Origin: Autumnicola sp041679265
Lineage (GTDB): Bacteria; Bacteroidota; Bacteroidia; Flavobacteriales; Flavobacteriaceae
DNA: 64,000 bases
Reading direction: 5' to 3'
NCBI RefSeq assembly: GCF_041679265.1
Contig: NZ_JBGFSM010000008.1
Location: forward strand, 186,001-250,000
This document shows, piece after piece, positions 17,013 through 26,742 of this stretch. Each line of letters begins with the position of its first letter. Position 1 is the stretch's first letter. The position numbers were made by a program, and so were the translations under genes. A model generated the notes under the pieces. It had not been told where the DNA came from. It did no database searches and saw nothing but the letters and a program-made list of their open reading frames with translations.

Positions 17013-18623
17013 ATGAAACTTCAACGTAATTACATTTTCCCGCTCATTGCAATTTGCTTGGCAATATTTTTTATAAACCTGGATGCTATTTATATAAATA
17101 TAATGGAAGCCAGGAATTTTATTACGGCCAGGGAAATGCTTAATGATGGGAACTGGATTTTTACCACCATGAATGGGGAACCACGTTACGAGAAGCCCCC
17201 GCTGCCCACATGGCTTACCGCTGTTTCCATGTCCCTTTTTGGAATGGAAAATCTTTTTGCGCTACGCCTGCCCGCCGCAGTGGCCACTTTAATACTGGTT
17301 CTCTTTTTCTACTTTCTGGTTATCAATGTAACCGGTAAAAAAAAGTTTGCCTGGATAGCTTCGCTTATTTTAATGACTTCATTTTATATTATTTTTTCGG
17401 GACGTAACGGGCAATGGGATATTTTTGCCCACGCTTTTATGTTACCGGCCATCTATTTTTTATATCTTTTTTTTACTTCAGAAGAAAATACTTATAAAAA
17501 TGCTATTTTTTCTGCCATATTTATAGGATGTTCCTTTTTAAGTAAAGGGCCGGTCTCTCATTACGCCTTGTTATTTCCTTTTCTAATTGCATATGGCAGT
17601 GTTTTCAGGTTTAAAGAGCTTGGTAAAAAATGGAAACCATTATTGATTTTAATAATACTGGCGATCATTACTTCCGGCTGGTGGAACTTGTACGTTTACC
17701 TGTTTGATACCCATGCAGTGGCAAAAATCACCGAAAAGGAAACCGGCCGGTGGCTGGATTATAATGTACGTCCATTTTATTACTACTGGAGCTTTTTTGT
17801 ACATACCGGCCTCTGGCTTCTTCCTGCCTTTATTGGTTTAATATACCCTTATCTTAAGAAAAGGGTATTTAACAAGAAAGTCTACAAATTTGCCCTTATC
17901 TGGACCCTGGCTGCTGTGATCTTATTATCTTTTATTCCGGAAAAAAAGGTAAGGTATTTATTGCCTGTCTTTATTCCGCTTGCACTTAATACTGCTTTTT
18001 ACTTGGAATATTTATTTAGAAATTTCAGGTTAAACATGCCCTTAAGAGAGACCTGGATTGTTTATTTTAATTTTTGCCTTGTTGCTTTAATAGGCATTTT
18101 GTTTCCTATAGCAGGATTTTTTTATTTTGGTAATGAAATCGCACAATTTCCGTTATGGTTCGCGCTTTCAGCCATCTCCCTTTTCGTTTTAGGTTTGGCT
18201 ATTTTAAATGGTTTGCGCAAGCGAAAAATAGAAAATGTGTTTTATCTCAGCATTGGATTTATTATTAGTCTTATCTGGTTTGGCCTTCCAATGGCTAAGT
18301 ATATTAATACAAATAAAGATTATAAAAGTATCGTTAATGTAAAGCCTCTGCTAAAGGAAAAAAACTTAAAACTCTATGAGTTCAGGAGTTTTACTCCGGA
18401 AATTATATGGGAGTATGGAGAGCCTATTCCTGTTTTACATGAAGAAGATCCGCCGCCTGTAGAACCTTCTTTTTATCTTCTTGCCCAAGAGGGGATGGAG
18501 GGGATGCTTCAGGATGAATTTAAGGATTATCACCTGAAGAAAGTGGAGAGTTTTGATATGAATCCTGTTTCTACCACTCATAAAAGCAGACTTTACAGGA
18601 ACCTTTACCTACTAGAAAAATAA
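17013..18623 (+). CDS. GT39/ArnT-like glycosyltransferase
   Basis: Multi-pass membrane glycosyltransferase of the PMT/ArnT type, 536 residues, that would transfer a sugar from a polyprenyl-phosphate donor on the outer face of the inner membrane. The first periplasmic loop has EARNFITAREMLNDGNWIF and EPRYEKPPLPTWL, the signature of the family with the acidic catalytic region and KPPL motif. About twelve hydrophobic segments follow, then a soluble C-terminal domain from about residue 440. The acceptor (lipid A, protein or exopolysaccharide) is not evident. manA, which feeds mannose metabolism, lies just downstream. Confidence 0.8.
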   Translation: MKLQRNYIFPLIAICLAIFFINLDAIYINIMEARNFITAREMLNDGNWIFTTMNGEPRYEKPPLPTWLTAVSMSLFGMENLFALRLPAAVATLILVLFFYFLVINVTGKKKFAWIASLILMTSFYIIFSGRNGQWDIFAHAFMLPAIYFLYLFFTSEENTYKNAIFSAIFIGCSFLSKGPVSHYALLFPFLIAYGSVFRFKELGKKWKPLLILIILAIITSGWWNLYVYLFDTHAVAKITEKETGRWLDYNVRPFYYYWSFFVHTGLWLLPAFIGLIYPYLKKRVFNKKVYKFALIWTLAAVILLSFIPEKKVRYLLPVFIPLALNTAFYLEYLFRNFRLNMPLRETWIVYFNFCLVALIGILFPIAGFFYFGNEIAQFPLWFALSAISLFVLGLAILNGLRKRKIENVFYLSIGFIISLIWFGLPMAKYINTNKDYKSIVNVKPLLKEKNLKLYEFRSFTPEIIWEYGEPIPVLHEEDPPPVEPSFYLLAQEGMEGMLQDEFKDYHLKKVESFDMNPVSTTHKSRLYRNLYLLEK

Positions 18624-18650
18624 TGATTTTCAACTATTGATATTAAGAAC

Positions 18651-18658
18651 TATATTTG
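18651..18658 (+). promoter_or_regulatory. Predicted -7 box of manA
   Basis: TATATTTG matches TAnnTTTG exactly, 22 bases before the manA ATG. No TTG lies at the ideal -33 spacing. Confidence 0.45.
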
Positions 18659-18680
18659 AAGGTCCAAAAAAGAATAAAAC

Positions 18681-19658
18681 ATGAAAATGCCTGATTATCC
18701 GTTGAAATTTACCCCTATCCTGAAAGAAAAGATTTGGGGAGGAAATAAGCTTAAAGATATTTTAAACAAGCACTCAATAATTGAAAATCTGGGGGAAAGT
18801 TGGGAAATATCGGGTGTTGCCGATAATGTTTCTGTAGTTGAAAATGGCGAATTACGAGGCACTTCTTTAAAAAAACTTATTGAAGAGCATAAAGGAAAGT
18901 TTCTTGGGGAGAAGATCTACAAGCAGTTTGGAGATGATTTTCCTCTTCTTATAAAATTTATCGATGCCAGTACTGAACTTTCTGTACAACTTCATCCAAA
19001 TGACAGGCTTGCCAAGAAGCGCCATAATTCTTTTGGAAAAACGGAAATGTGGTACATTATGCAGGCAGATGAAAATGCTAAAATAAATGTAGGTTTTAAA
19101 GAAACCATTACCAGGGAGGAATATCTCGATGCACTTGAGGCCAATGAAATCACGAAGCTCCTTAATTTTGAGGAGGTGAAAAAAGGAGATAGTTTTTTTA
19201 TCAATACCGGGAAAGTTCATGCCATAGGAGCGGGGGTGCTTTTGGCAGAAATTCAACAAACTTCAGATATTACCTATCGCATTTATGATTGGGACCGTGT
19301 AGATGCTGATGGCAATTCCAGGGAGTTGCACACTGCGCTGGCTATAGACGCTATAGACTTCGAAAAGAAAAATGATTTTAAATTAACCTACGACAAAAAA
19401 GCTAATGAGTCTACCAATATTGCAAGATGCCAGTATTTTACCACAAATTATCTCCCGGTAAGCGGTAAAGTGAATAAAGATTATACCAATACAGATTCTT
19501 TTGTGATCTATATGTGCGTAAGCGGCAGAGCTGAAATTGCCACCAGAGGGAACGTGGAACCTATCCAGCAGGGGCAAACCATATTAATTCCTGCAAACAT
19601 CGAAAAAGTGCATATCCAGGCTAAAGATTGTGAGCTACTGGAGGTATTTATTGGCTAA
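18681..19658 (+). CDS. manA: Mannose-6-phosphate isomerase, class I
   Basis: Interconverts fructose-6-phosphate and mannose-6-phosphate, the entry to GDP-mannose. A cupin-fold zinc enzyme of 325 residues, the length of short bacterial class I forms. IWGGNKL near the N-terminus, VQLHPND (zinc His/Gln), KTEMWYIM (zinc Glu) and GKVHAIGAGVLLAEIQQTSD followed by YRIYDWDR are diagnostic. It follows the GT39 gene by 57 bases but has its own promoter-like box and ends at a bidirectional terminator. Confidence 0.93.
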   Translation: MKMPDYPLKFTPILKEKIWGGNKLKDILNKHSIIENLGESWEISGVADNVSVVENGELRGTSLKKLIEEHKGKFLGEKIYKQFGDDFPLLIKFIDASTELSVQLHPNDRLAKKRHNSFGKTEMWYIMQADENAKINVGFKETITREEYLDALEANEITKLLNFEEVKKGDSFFINTGKVHAIGAGVLLAEIQQTSDITYRIYDWDRVDADGNSRELHTALAIDAIDFEKKNDFKLTYDKKANESTNIARCQYFTTNYLPVSGKVNKDYTNTDSFVIYMCVSGRAEIATRGNVEPIQQGQTILIPANIEKVHIQAKDCELLEVFIG

Positions 19659-19752
19659 TATCCGGTTACTTAAGAAAACAGTTTGTTATCTCAACGGGAA
19701 GAAGTGACATGAAACTGAAGGTTTTTATACCCTTGTGATATCATAAAATATT

Positions 19753-19787
19753 AAAAAGAGCTGCGAAAAATCCTCCGCAGCTCTTTT
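19753..19787. terminator. Bidirectional terminator between manA and the aldo/keto reductase gene
   Basis: AGAGCTGCG pairs with CGCAGCTCT, with T runs on both strands, between two convergent genes. Confidence 0.85.
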
Positions 19788-19807
19788 CATCTGGTTAAAA
19801 ATTAAAT

Positions 19808-20806
19808 TTATTTCTTCTTCAGGATCTTATCTATTTCTTCCAGTTCGCTTTTGCTAAATTCAATATTATCTAAAGCTCCAATATTATCTTCCAGCTGTGA
19901 AACCTTGCTTACCCCTACCAGCACCGAGGTTACCCGTTTATCTTTTAATAACCATGCTACGGCCATTTGTGCAAGACTCTGGCCACGAGACTGGGCAATC
20001 TTATTAAGTTTCTGAACTTGTTCTACTACTTCCGGTGTAATTTGTGATTTACTTAAGTAGCTGCCTTCAGTAGCGGCGCGGGAATCTTCAGGAATGCCAT
20101 CCAGATATTTAGAGGTGAGAATTCCCTGTTCTAAAGGAGAAAAAACGATGCTGCCCACACCTTCATGTTCTAAAGTATTCAGGAGACCGTCTTCCACCCA
20201 TCGGTCCATCATGTTATAGCGCGGCTGATGTATTAAAAAAGGTGTTCTTTGTTCCCTGAGAATTTCAGCAGCTTTTGAAGTTTCTTTGGCAGAATATTGA
20301 GAAATTCCCACGTATAAAGCTTTTCCATCCCTTACAATCTGGTCCAGCGCTCCCATAGTTTCTTCAAGAGGAGTATCTGGATCTGGCCGGTGATGATAAA
20401 AGATATCCACATAATCCAACCCCATCCTTTGCAGAGACTGGTCCAGGCTGGCAATGAGGTACTTTCTTGACCCAAAATTACCATAAGGCCCTGGCCACAT
20501 ATCCCATCCTGCTTTTGTAGAAATTATCAATTCATCCCGGTAGGCTTTAAAATCTTCTTTGAAGATTTTCCCAAAATTTTTCTCAGCCGAACCATAAGGT
20601 GGTCCGTAATTATTGGCAAGGTCAAAATGGGTAATCCCGTTGTCAAAAGCGGTGCGAAGGATTTGTCTGGCATTATCAAAATCATCATGATCTCCAAAGT
20701 TATGCCACAGGCCAATTGAAATGAGCGGAAGCATTATTCCGCTATCTCCGCAGCGGCGGTATTCCATATTTTCATAACGATTTTCACTGGCTTTATAGTT
20801 CTCCAT
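19808..20806 (-). CDS. Aldo/keto reductase, YghZ/MgrA-like
   Basis: NADPH-dependent carbonyl reductase of the AKR superfamily, 332 residues from the ATG at 20806. The tetrad is visible: Asp in HFDLANNYG, Tyr in the same segment, Lys in IISTKAG, and His in FYHHRPDPDTP. GSRKYLIASLDQSL and VAWLLKDKRVTSVLVG (cofactor loop) match the L-glyceraldehyde-3-phosphate reductase branch (E. coli YghZ). A farther upstream start would overlap the response regulator's stop, so I reject it. It lies 50 bases after that gene and may share its transcript. Confidence 0.85.
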   Translation of the reverse strand: MENYKASENRYENMEYRRCGDSGIMLPLISIGLWHNFGDHDDFDNARQILRTAFDNGITHFDLANNYGPPYGSAEKNFGKIFKEDFKAYRDELIISTKAGWDMWPGPYGNFGSRKYLIASLDQSLQRMGLDYVDIFYHHRPDPDTPLEETMGALDQIVRDGKALYVGISQYSAKETSKAAEILREQRTPFLIHQPRYNMMDRWVEDGLLNTLEHEGVGSIVFSPLEQGILTSKYLDGIPEDSRAATEGSYLSKSQITPEVVEQVQKLNKIAQSRGQSLAQMAVAWLLKDKRVTSVLVGVSKVSQLEDNIGALDNIEFSKSELEEIDKILKKK

Positions 20807-20856
20807 ATTAAAATTATTGGTTTTATTGATTTTAAATATTTGAGTTTTAGATAACA

Positions 20857-21594
20857 TTATCTCAACCTGTTTAAAAAATCTTCTTTCCGCCGGGTGGAAA
20901 CCGGTAAAACAGTATTATTTTTTAAGGTAACATATCCTCCTTTTCCTTTTGTATATTTTACCACATGGTTGAGATTTACAATATATGAATTATGAATTCT
21001 GGCAAAATTGAAAGGTATTAATAATTTTTCAAAATGTTTCAGGCTTTTTGAAACCGTATATTTTGCATTTTTAAATACGTGCAAGTAGGTATAGTTAATA
21101 TCTGCCTGGCAGTAAAGAATGTCTTCCAAATCTATAAACAAGATACTATCCTGGGTGGATACATGAATTTTTTTTGAAGACGTATTTTCCTCAAGGTTAT
21201 GAAACAATATATCAAGCTGTTGGGAAATTGCACTCTGGTTCCTTCTTTTTTTGAGCTTAACAATGGCATCATGAAAATCTTTTTCATCAATAGGTTTTAG
21301 AAGATAATCTACGGCGCTTAATCTAAAAGCCTGGATTGCATATTCAGAAAAAGCGGTGGTAAAAATTATTTCAAAGTCTACTTTATTTATCTTCTGAAGA
21401 AAATCAAAACCACTTTGGTTCCCCAGCTGTATGTCTAGAAAAAGTACATCCGGGCTATTATTTTGCATTTCTTTCAATGCCTGTTCAGCGTTGGTATAGG
21501 AAGCCAATAATATAATTTCTCCTGAAGAGTTTATTAAATTTTCCAGGAGATTCACACAATGTTGTTCATCATCTAAAATAACTGCGTTAATCAT
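20857..21594 (-). CDS. LytTR-family response regulator
   Basis: Two-domain regulator: a receiver domain (NAVILDDEQHC acidic pocket; phosphorylated Asp in DVLFLDIQLG; AVDYLLKPI) and a C-terminal LytTR DNA-binding domain (FARIHNSYIVNLNHV, then TVLPVSTRRKEDF). I start at the ATG at 21594, the third of three consecutive ATGs, because it gives the usual MINAVILDDE N-terminus. It overlaps the kinase stop by eight bases, so the pair is translationally coupled. The target genes are unknown. Confidence 0.9.
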   Translation of the reverse strand: MINAVILDDEQHCVNLLENLINSSGEIILLASYTNAEQALKEMQNNSPDVLFLDIQLGNQSGFDFLQKINKVDFEIIFTTAFSEYAIQAFRLSAVDYLLKPIDEKDFHDAIVKLKKRRNQSAISQQLDILFHNLEENTSSKKIHVSTQDSILFIDLEDILYCQADINYTYLHVFKNAKYTVSKSLKHFEKLLIPFNFARIHNSYIVNLNHVVKYTKGKGGYVTLKNNTVLPVSTRRKEDFLNRLR

Positions 21595-23671
21595 CATCAT
21601 AGTATTTTTGAGGAACCTCAATTTCTACGCGAAGGCCTTCATCAAGATCAATGAGCCTCACACTCCCTTTGGTTTTATTAAAATTATTGATGATTTCAAT
21701 ACGGTTGCGGGTGAGTTCTATCCCTACTGAGCTAGTTCCTTTTTTACGTTGATTTTCGTTAAATTTCCTGCCTACCCCATTATCTTCAATGGTGAACAGG
21801 AGGTGGTTCTTTTTATCTAAGATCTTAATACCTATAAGCCCTGGTCCCTTCTTTCCGGACAAACCATGCCAGATGGCATTTTCAATAAATGGCTGGAGAA
21901 GTAACGGTGGAATAAAAGTATGTTCTAAATGTATGCTCTTCTCTATGTAGAAAAAATAGGAGAATTTATTATTTAATCTTAATTTTTCCAGTTGAAGATA
22001 CAGCTCCAGTGCTTCCAAATCTTCTTTTATTGTAATTTCTTTTTTTGCTGAATATTCCAGGATAAGCCGCATTAGCCTGGCAAATTTGGTGAGATAGTGG
22101 TTGGCATCTTCAATTTTATGATGAGAGATATAATCATTTATAGAGTTGAGGGCATTAAAAATAAAATGCGGATTCAATTGTGATCGCAGGGCTTTAAGCT
22201 CTACATCGGCAACTTTGGTTTGGTACTCAGCCTGGATCGCTTGGTAAACTGCATCCCGCTTTTTGGTATATAACATAAAGCCAATAACTGCGAAAAGGAT
22301 TATACCACTGCCGCCCAGAATAGAAATATTTTTATATAATTTTTGTCTTTTAATTTCCGCTTGGGCGATAGCACGTTTTTTTTGATTTTCAGCTTTTAGA
22401 ATCGCTTTTTGTTCCTCTAATCTATACTGCGCTTCCAGTTGTGCAATTTCTTCTGTTTTTTCTGAAGAAAATAAGCTGTCTTTAAGGGCCATCGCCTTTG
22501 ATTTTCTCTCCAGGGCTTCCTTAAAATTGCCCTTTATCTCATAAACTCTTGCAAGATTATCTAAAGCCACTATTTTCTGCTTTAAATATTGGGATTTATT
22601 TGCAAATTCCAGAGCATATTCAAAATACCTTTTGCCTGCCCTCAGATCATTATTTTGCTGAGCATTTCTGTGCAAATATATTTCTCCTACCTCATTGCAT
22701 ACAATGGCAAGGTTGTGTGGATCTTGCAGTTCCCTGTAAATAGAATCGGTAAGTAACAGAAATTTAAGCGCCTTGGCATCTTTGTGCATCCTTTTATAGG
22801 CAATGCCCAAATTAGTCATACTGGCTGCAGTTACTTTTTTATTCCCAATATTTTTTCCAATAGCATAAGCTTTCTCATAGCTGTCAATAGCTTTTTGTGA
22901 CTCATTTGTACTATCATAGATATTACCAATGCTAAGCAGGGAATTAGCAACCCCTAAAAAGTAATGCTCCCTTTTATATATTCCAATGGCTTTCTGTTGG
23001 TATTTTAGGGATTTAGGATATTTTTCCAGGTGATTATAAAGTATGCCAATGTTAGATAATATAAAAGCGCTGTTTAAGCTATTTTCCATACCTATATGTT
23101 GGTATATATCTAGTGCTTTAAAATTTATAGAAAGTGCTTCAGAATATGCTCCCCGGTACATATTATTAATAGCGATGCTGCCTAATACCCTTGCCATGGT
23201 TGCAGAATCTCCTTTTTGCTTAAAAAATTGGTACACTTCTTTGTAATTTCTTGTAGATTCGGCATAACGGGCATGGCTAAAATAAAGAAGGCCTTTTGCA
23301 AATTTGATCTTTATAACACCGGTAGAATCTTTAGCGCTTTCAAGAATGGTAAGGGCTTTATTGTAGCTTTTGTTAGCTTTTTCAGAATTACCAAGAGAAC
23401 TGTAGTTATGTCCCAAACAGGTATATGCCTGCCCAAGCAATTTTGGTATATTTAATTTTCTTGCAATACCTATGGCTTGCCTGGCAGTTTCTATACCTTT
23501 CTCAGGATTGCTGGTATAATTCAAATAAGACAGCTCATTTAAAATAGTTGCTTTTACAGAATCTTCACTGGTATTATTTAGTAGGATGCCAAGGGAATCT
23601 ATTTCCTTATGCTGCGAAAAGGAATAGAAATTCCAGCATGTGATTAATAATAAGGCAATCAAACTCTTCAT
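21587..23671 (-). CDS. TPR-containing LytS-type sensor histidine kinase
   Basis: A 694-residue sensor. It starts with a signal peptide (ending FYSFSQ), followed by about 380 residues of tetratricopeptide repeats in the periplasm (such as ATILNELSYLNY and AYTCLGHNYSSLGN). A coiled coil (about 400-440) and one membrane span (GGSGIILFAVIGFMLYT) come next, then a His_kinase (PF06580) domain with His502 in LNPHFIFNALNS and the ATPase segment PFIENAIWHGL and ENGVGRKF-like N/G boxes. This architecture is common in Bacteroidetes. Its partner is the overlapping LytTR regulator. Confidence 0.9.
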   Translation of the reverse strand: MKSLIALLLITCWNFYSFSQHKEIDSLGILLNNTSEDSVKATILNELSYLNYTSNPEKGIETARQAIGIARKLNIPKLLGQAYTCLGHNYSSLGNSEKANKSYNKALTILESAKDSTGVIKIKFAKGLLYFSHARYAESTRNYKEVYQFFKQKGDSATMARVLGSIAINNMYRGAYSEALSINFKALDIYQHIGMENSLNSAFILSNIGILYNHLEKYPKSLKYQQKAIGIYKREHYFLGVANSLLSIGNIYDSTNESQKAIDSYEKAYAIGKNIGNKKVTAASMTNLGIAYKRMHKDAKALKFLLLTDSIYRELQDPHNLAIVCNEVGEIYLHRNAQQNNDLRAGKRYFEYALEFANKSQYLKQKIVALDNLARVYEIKGNFKEALERKSKAMALKDSLFSSEKTEEIAQLEAQYRLEEQKAILKAENQKKRAIAQAEIKRQKLYKNISILGGSGIILFAVIGFMLYTKKRDAVYQAIQAEYQTKVADVELKALRSQLNPHFIFNALNSINDYISHHKIEDANHYLTKFARLMRLILEYSAKKEITIKEDLEALELYLQLEKLRLNNKFSYFFYIEKSIHLEHTFIPPLLLQPFIENAIWHGLSGKKGPGLIGIKILDKKNHLLFTIEDNGVGRKFNENQRKKGTSSVGIELTRNRIEIINNFNKTKGSVRLIDLDEGLRVEIEVPQKYYDDD

Positions 23672-24088
23672 ACCTATATAATTATTAATAATAAATTAGG
23701 AGAAGTGTTTGGGGATATGATCTAAGTTAACAAAAAAAACGAAAAATAAAGGTTATGGCACAACTATTAGTAAATTATATTCAACTAATAATCTGTGGGT
23801 TGCAATTGTTGAAGGGCTTTTAAAAATCCGGAAACTCTTCAGAAGAAAGAGACAGGAGCAGATCATTTTCTATGATTTAATTGCTAAAATGCTATTGAAG
23901 TGTTACTAAAAGAAGATTAGAGGTAAGCAGCAAATTAGAAAGGCAATCTTGGCAATTATAAAATAATGGTAGGTAATGTAATTCATAAAATTCCCCTGAA
24001 GCATCTTCAGAGGAATCTTTATATTTAATTTAATCTAGCCCAGATGCTACTTAAGAAAACTGCAGATAACATCACTTGTAGGTTGTAA
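23672..24088. other. Intergenic region, no supported gene
   Basis: 417 AT-rich bases. One frame stays open for about 57 codons around 23730-23907 but has no start codon near its beginning and no family resemblance. It may be a decayed gene. No hairpin terminator or RNA gene is evident. Confidence 0.5.
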
Positions 24089-24498
24089 TCAATTAAAAGC
24101 TTGCTTTTTGACATGTTTAGAGTAGGTCTCATGATAGCTTAACCATTCGTCATACTCCAATGCTCCCATTGCTGTGCGCATTTCTGTAGAATTATAGGCT
24201 TTTCCTTCCACGTTTATTACCGTTACAAATACATAACTGGCATATCTTACCACTCCATCCATAAGGATATCATACTCGGGACCGGCGTTTTCCAGGGCAA
24301 TATCCATGGCGTCTTTTATGTTGAAACCAATCCCGAAAACATAGGATTTTTCACCTTCTGTTTTGATTCCCTGGGACCTGTCAATACCTAAATGGCATTT
24401 TTAGAACTTATAGCGGTAAAATCTACTAACCTTACAGAACACGAAGAGAAGGAAAATAAAACTAATAACAATCCAAAGTAAAGTTTAATATTTGTCAT
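24089..24498 (-). pseudogene. Small lipoprotein gene with a single-base frameshift (TRL-like?)
   Basis: The minus strand begins at an ATG at 24498 with a good lipoprotein signal (MTNIKLYFGLLLVLFSFSSC), then VRLVDFTAISSKNAI and a TAG. Adding one base to the T run in ATTTAGG (near 24389) gives ...NAILGIDRSQGI... and joins the second frame, which then runs unbroken through AMDIALENAGPEYDILMDG to the stop at 24089. The complete protein would be about 136 residues. It resembles TRL-type small lipoproteins of unknown function, a weak match. Either a pseudogene or a homopolymer sequencing error. Confidence 0.7.
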
Positions 24499-24929
24499 AA
24501 CTAAAGAATTTTAATTCCTACTCTTGTGGTTTTTCGGATACACCCCGTTTATATAGTCTCTGGTCTCTATAAAAGCTATTAAAAGATTTTGAATGTGCTC
24601 TTTGATGAACTTTGGAGAGAAAGCAAAACCTCTTATTGAAGGACTCTAAAATACTCAGAGGTAACCCCATTGGAAATGAAATGTTATTTTTTGTGAGGCT
24701 TCATTTATTCACTGCCCATTTAAAGCTGATAGCTGCTACAGCAGTGGAGGGGATACGCCTGGTTTTATAAATTGAGGTAGTTGAATTTTTTTTTATTCTA
24801 CAGGTAGCCTCAACCATTTAAAAATTAGACTATCTTAATCTAATGCTAATTCTTTGCAGGTTTTCGTGGCATCTTTTAATTTCGAAGTGAAACTCCATTC
24901 TTGATTTTAGAACTTCAAAATTGCGTATA
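24499..24929. other. Intergenic region between divergent genes
   Basis: 431 bases between the frameshifted lipoprotein gene and the desaturase gene. I see an imperfect TTGAGG...CCTCAA pairing around 24770-24817 but no T-tailed terminator, RNA gene or ORF that I trust. Confidence 0.5.
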
Positions 24930-26033
24930 ATGGAAAATCTTAGTCTCCGCCCGCCTCAATACCAAAAGAATACCAACATAAAATTTTCAGCTTTAAGAAA
25001 AACTGTATTTGATAAAGTAAAAATGCTGGAGAAAAGCAAAAGGTTTGAGATTAAATTAAAGGCTTTTCTTTTTCCCTTGCTGTATTTTTCAGTTTATGCC
25101 CTGCTACTTTCTTATGGAAATACACCTGGTGTATTTTATCTTTCTTATTTCCTGCTGGGAATATTTTTAGTGCTTAATTTTTTAAACCTCGTACACGATG
25201 CCGTGCATGAAGTAATTTTTACCTCTGCTAAATGGATGAATAAAATCTATGTTTACTTTTTTGATCTGCTGGGAGCCAACAGCTATATCTGGAAAATTCG
25301 TCATTTGCAGCTTCATCATGCCTATCCTAATATTATGAATTGGGACAGTGATTTTGAGCAAAGTCCAATGGTAAGGGTTTTTCCTCATGCTGAAGCCCGG
25401 AAAATGCATGCTTACCAGCATATCTATTTACCCTTCATGTACCCATTCTATTTATTCAACTGGTTAGTAATTAGAGATTTTAAGGACTTTTTTAGTGATC
25501 ATGCCATTGTAAGGAAAATAGTGAAGATTCCTAAAAAAGAGTTTGTTAAACTTTTTCTGTTTAAAGGCTTTTTCTTTTTTTACCTGCTTCTGCTTCCAAA
25601 GATGGTATTGGGGGTAAGGTGGGGCAGTATCCTATTGGGCTTCTGCCTTATGATATTAACTGCCAGCCTGCTGTCGCTGCTGGTACTTCTTTCTCCCCAT
25701 GCAAATATCCATAGTGATTTTCCTCAGGCAGATGAAAGTGGGCAGATGCCTTATAACTGGTTTGAGCATCAGTTAAAATGCACTAATGATGTGTCTAATG
25801 ACAACTTTTTTGTAAGGTTTTTTATGGGCAGCTTTAATTATCACATAGCCCATCATCTTTTCCCTAATGTACATCATGTATATTATCCTGAAATTACTAA
25901 ATCTATTAAAGATTTTGCACTTGCCAATAACCTGCCGTACCGGCAACAGACCCTGTGGCAATCTTTAAAAGGGCATTACGATTTACTGAAGCAAAATGCC
26001 GTTCATGAAAACATCTTCGAAGAAACGATGTAG
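24930..26033 (+). CDS. Membrane fatty acid desaturase
   Basis: Di-iron membrane desaturase of 367 residues that would introduce a double bond into an acyl chain. Three histidine boxes are present: HDAVHE, RHLQLHH and HIAHHLFPNVHH, arranged as in acyl-CoA/linoleoyl-CoA (delta-6-like) desaturases, with four to six hydrophobic segments between them. I use the ATG at 24930 (MENLSLRPPQ) rather than an upstream TTG. It converges on deoD with nine bases between the stops. Confidence 0.88.
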   Translation: MENLSLRPPQYQKNTNIKFSALRKTVFDKVKMLEKSKRFEIKLKAFLFPLLYFSVYALLLSYGNTPGVFYLSYFLLGIFLVLNFLNLVHDAVHEVIFTSAKWMNKIYVYFFDLLGANSYIWKIRHLQLHHAYPNIMNWDSDFEQSPMVRVFPHAEARKMHAYQHIYLPFMYPFYLFNWLVIRDFKDFFSDHAIVRKIVKIPKKEFVKLFLFKGFFFFYLLLLPKMVLGVRWGSILLGFCLMILTASLLSLLVLLSPHANIHSDFPQADESGQMPYNWFEHQLKCTNDVSNDNFFVRFFMGSFNYHIAHHLFPNVHHVYYPEITKSIKDFALANNLPYRQQTLWQSLKGHYDLLKQNAVHENIFEETM

Positions 26034-26042
26034 TAAACAGCC

Positions 26043-26741
26043 TTACAAAACACTCAGGGCAATTTTAATCATGTTTGAAAATGATTTTTGCCTTTCTTCT
26101 GAAGAAAGACTTTCCCTGGTTACCAGCGAATCAGAGATGGTGAGCAGGGAAAGGGCAGAGACATCATGTTGTGCGGCAATAGTGTACAAACCGGCAGTTT
26201 CCATTTCCACACAAAGAATACCGAATTTTGCCCATTTTTTATAATCTTCTGTGTCATCTTCATAAAAGATATCAGAAGATAGAATATTTCCCGAATGTAT
26301 AGGAATATTTTCCTGAATGGCAAAATTAGCTGCTTTGGTGAAAAGTTTGAAATTCGCGGTAGGTGCAAAGTTCGCTCCGGGAAACCGAGCGGCATTGATC
26401 CCGGAAGTAGAGGAAGCAGCCATGGCAATAACAATATCATTAATTTTAACCTTTTCAAGGTAAGATCCAGCCGAGCCTACCCGAACCATGTTTTTTACCC
26501 CATAATGGTTAATAAGTTCATGGCAGTAAATAAGGGTTGAAGGAATGCCCATGCCCGTACCCTGTACTGAAACCTTTTTACCATGATAGCTGCCGGTAAA
26601 ACCAAGCATTCCCCTAATGTTATTGTACTGAACGGGATTATCCAGAAAGTGATCTGCGATCCATTTTGCCCTTAACGGGTCGCCCGGTAATAAAACGGTT
26701 TCTGCAATTTCACCTTTTTGGGCTTCAATATGTATGCTCAT
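26043..26741 (-). CDS. deoD: Purine-nucleoside phosphorylase
   Basis: Phosphorolysis of purine (deoxy)nucleosides to base and (deoxy)ribose-1-phosphate. This hexameric DeoD-type enzyme has 232 residues. MSIHIEAQKGEIAETVLLPGDPLRAK carries the phosphate-site Gly20/Arg24 region, GSAGS is conserved, VEMETAGLY binds the ribose, and TISDSL holds the catalytic Asp. It follows deoC by one base, forming a deoxynucleoside catabolic operon. Confidence 0.95.
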   Translation of the reverse strand: MSIHIEAQKGEIAETVLLPGDPLRAKWIADHFLDNPVQYNNIRGMLGFTGSYHGKKVSVQGTGMGIPSTLIYCHELINHYGVKNMVRVGSAGSYLEKVKINDIVIAMAASSTSGINAARFPGANFAPTANFKLFTKAANFAIQENIPIHSGNILSSDIFYEDDTEDYKKWAKFGILCVEMETAGLYTIAAQHDVSALSLLTISDSLVTRESLSSEERQKSFSNMIKIALSVL

Positions 26742-26742
26742 T

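Noticed and set aside
23730..23907. A minor plus-strand frame of about 57 codons between the kinase and the broken lipoprotein gene
   Set aside because: No start codon near its beginning, no ribosome site and no recognisable motif; noted only as a possible relic.
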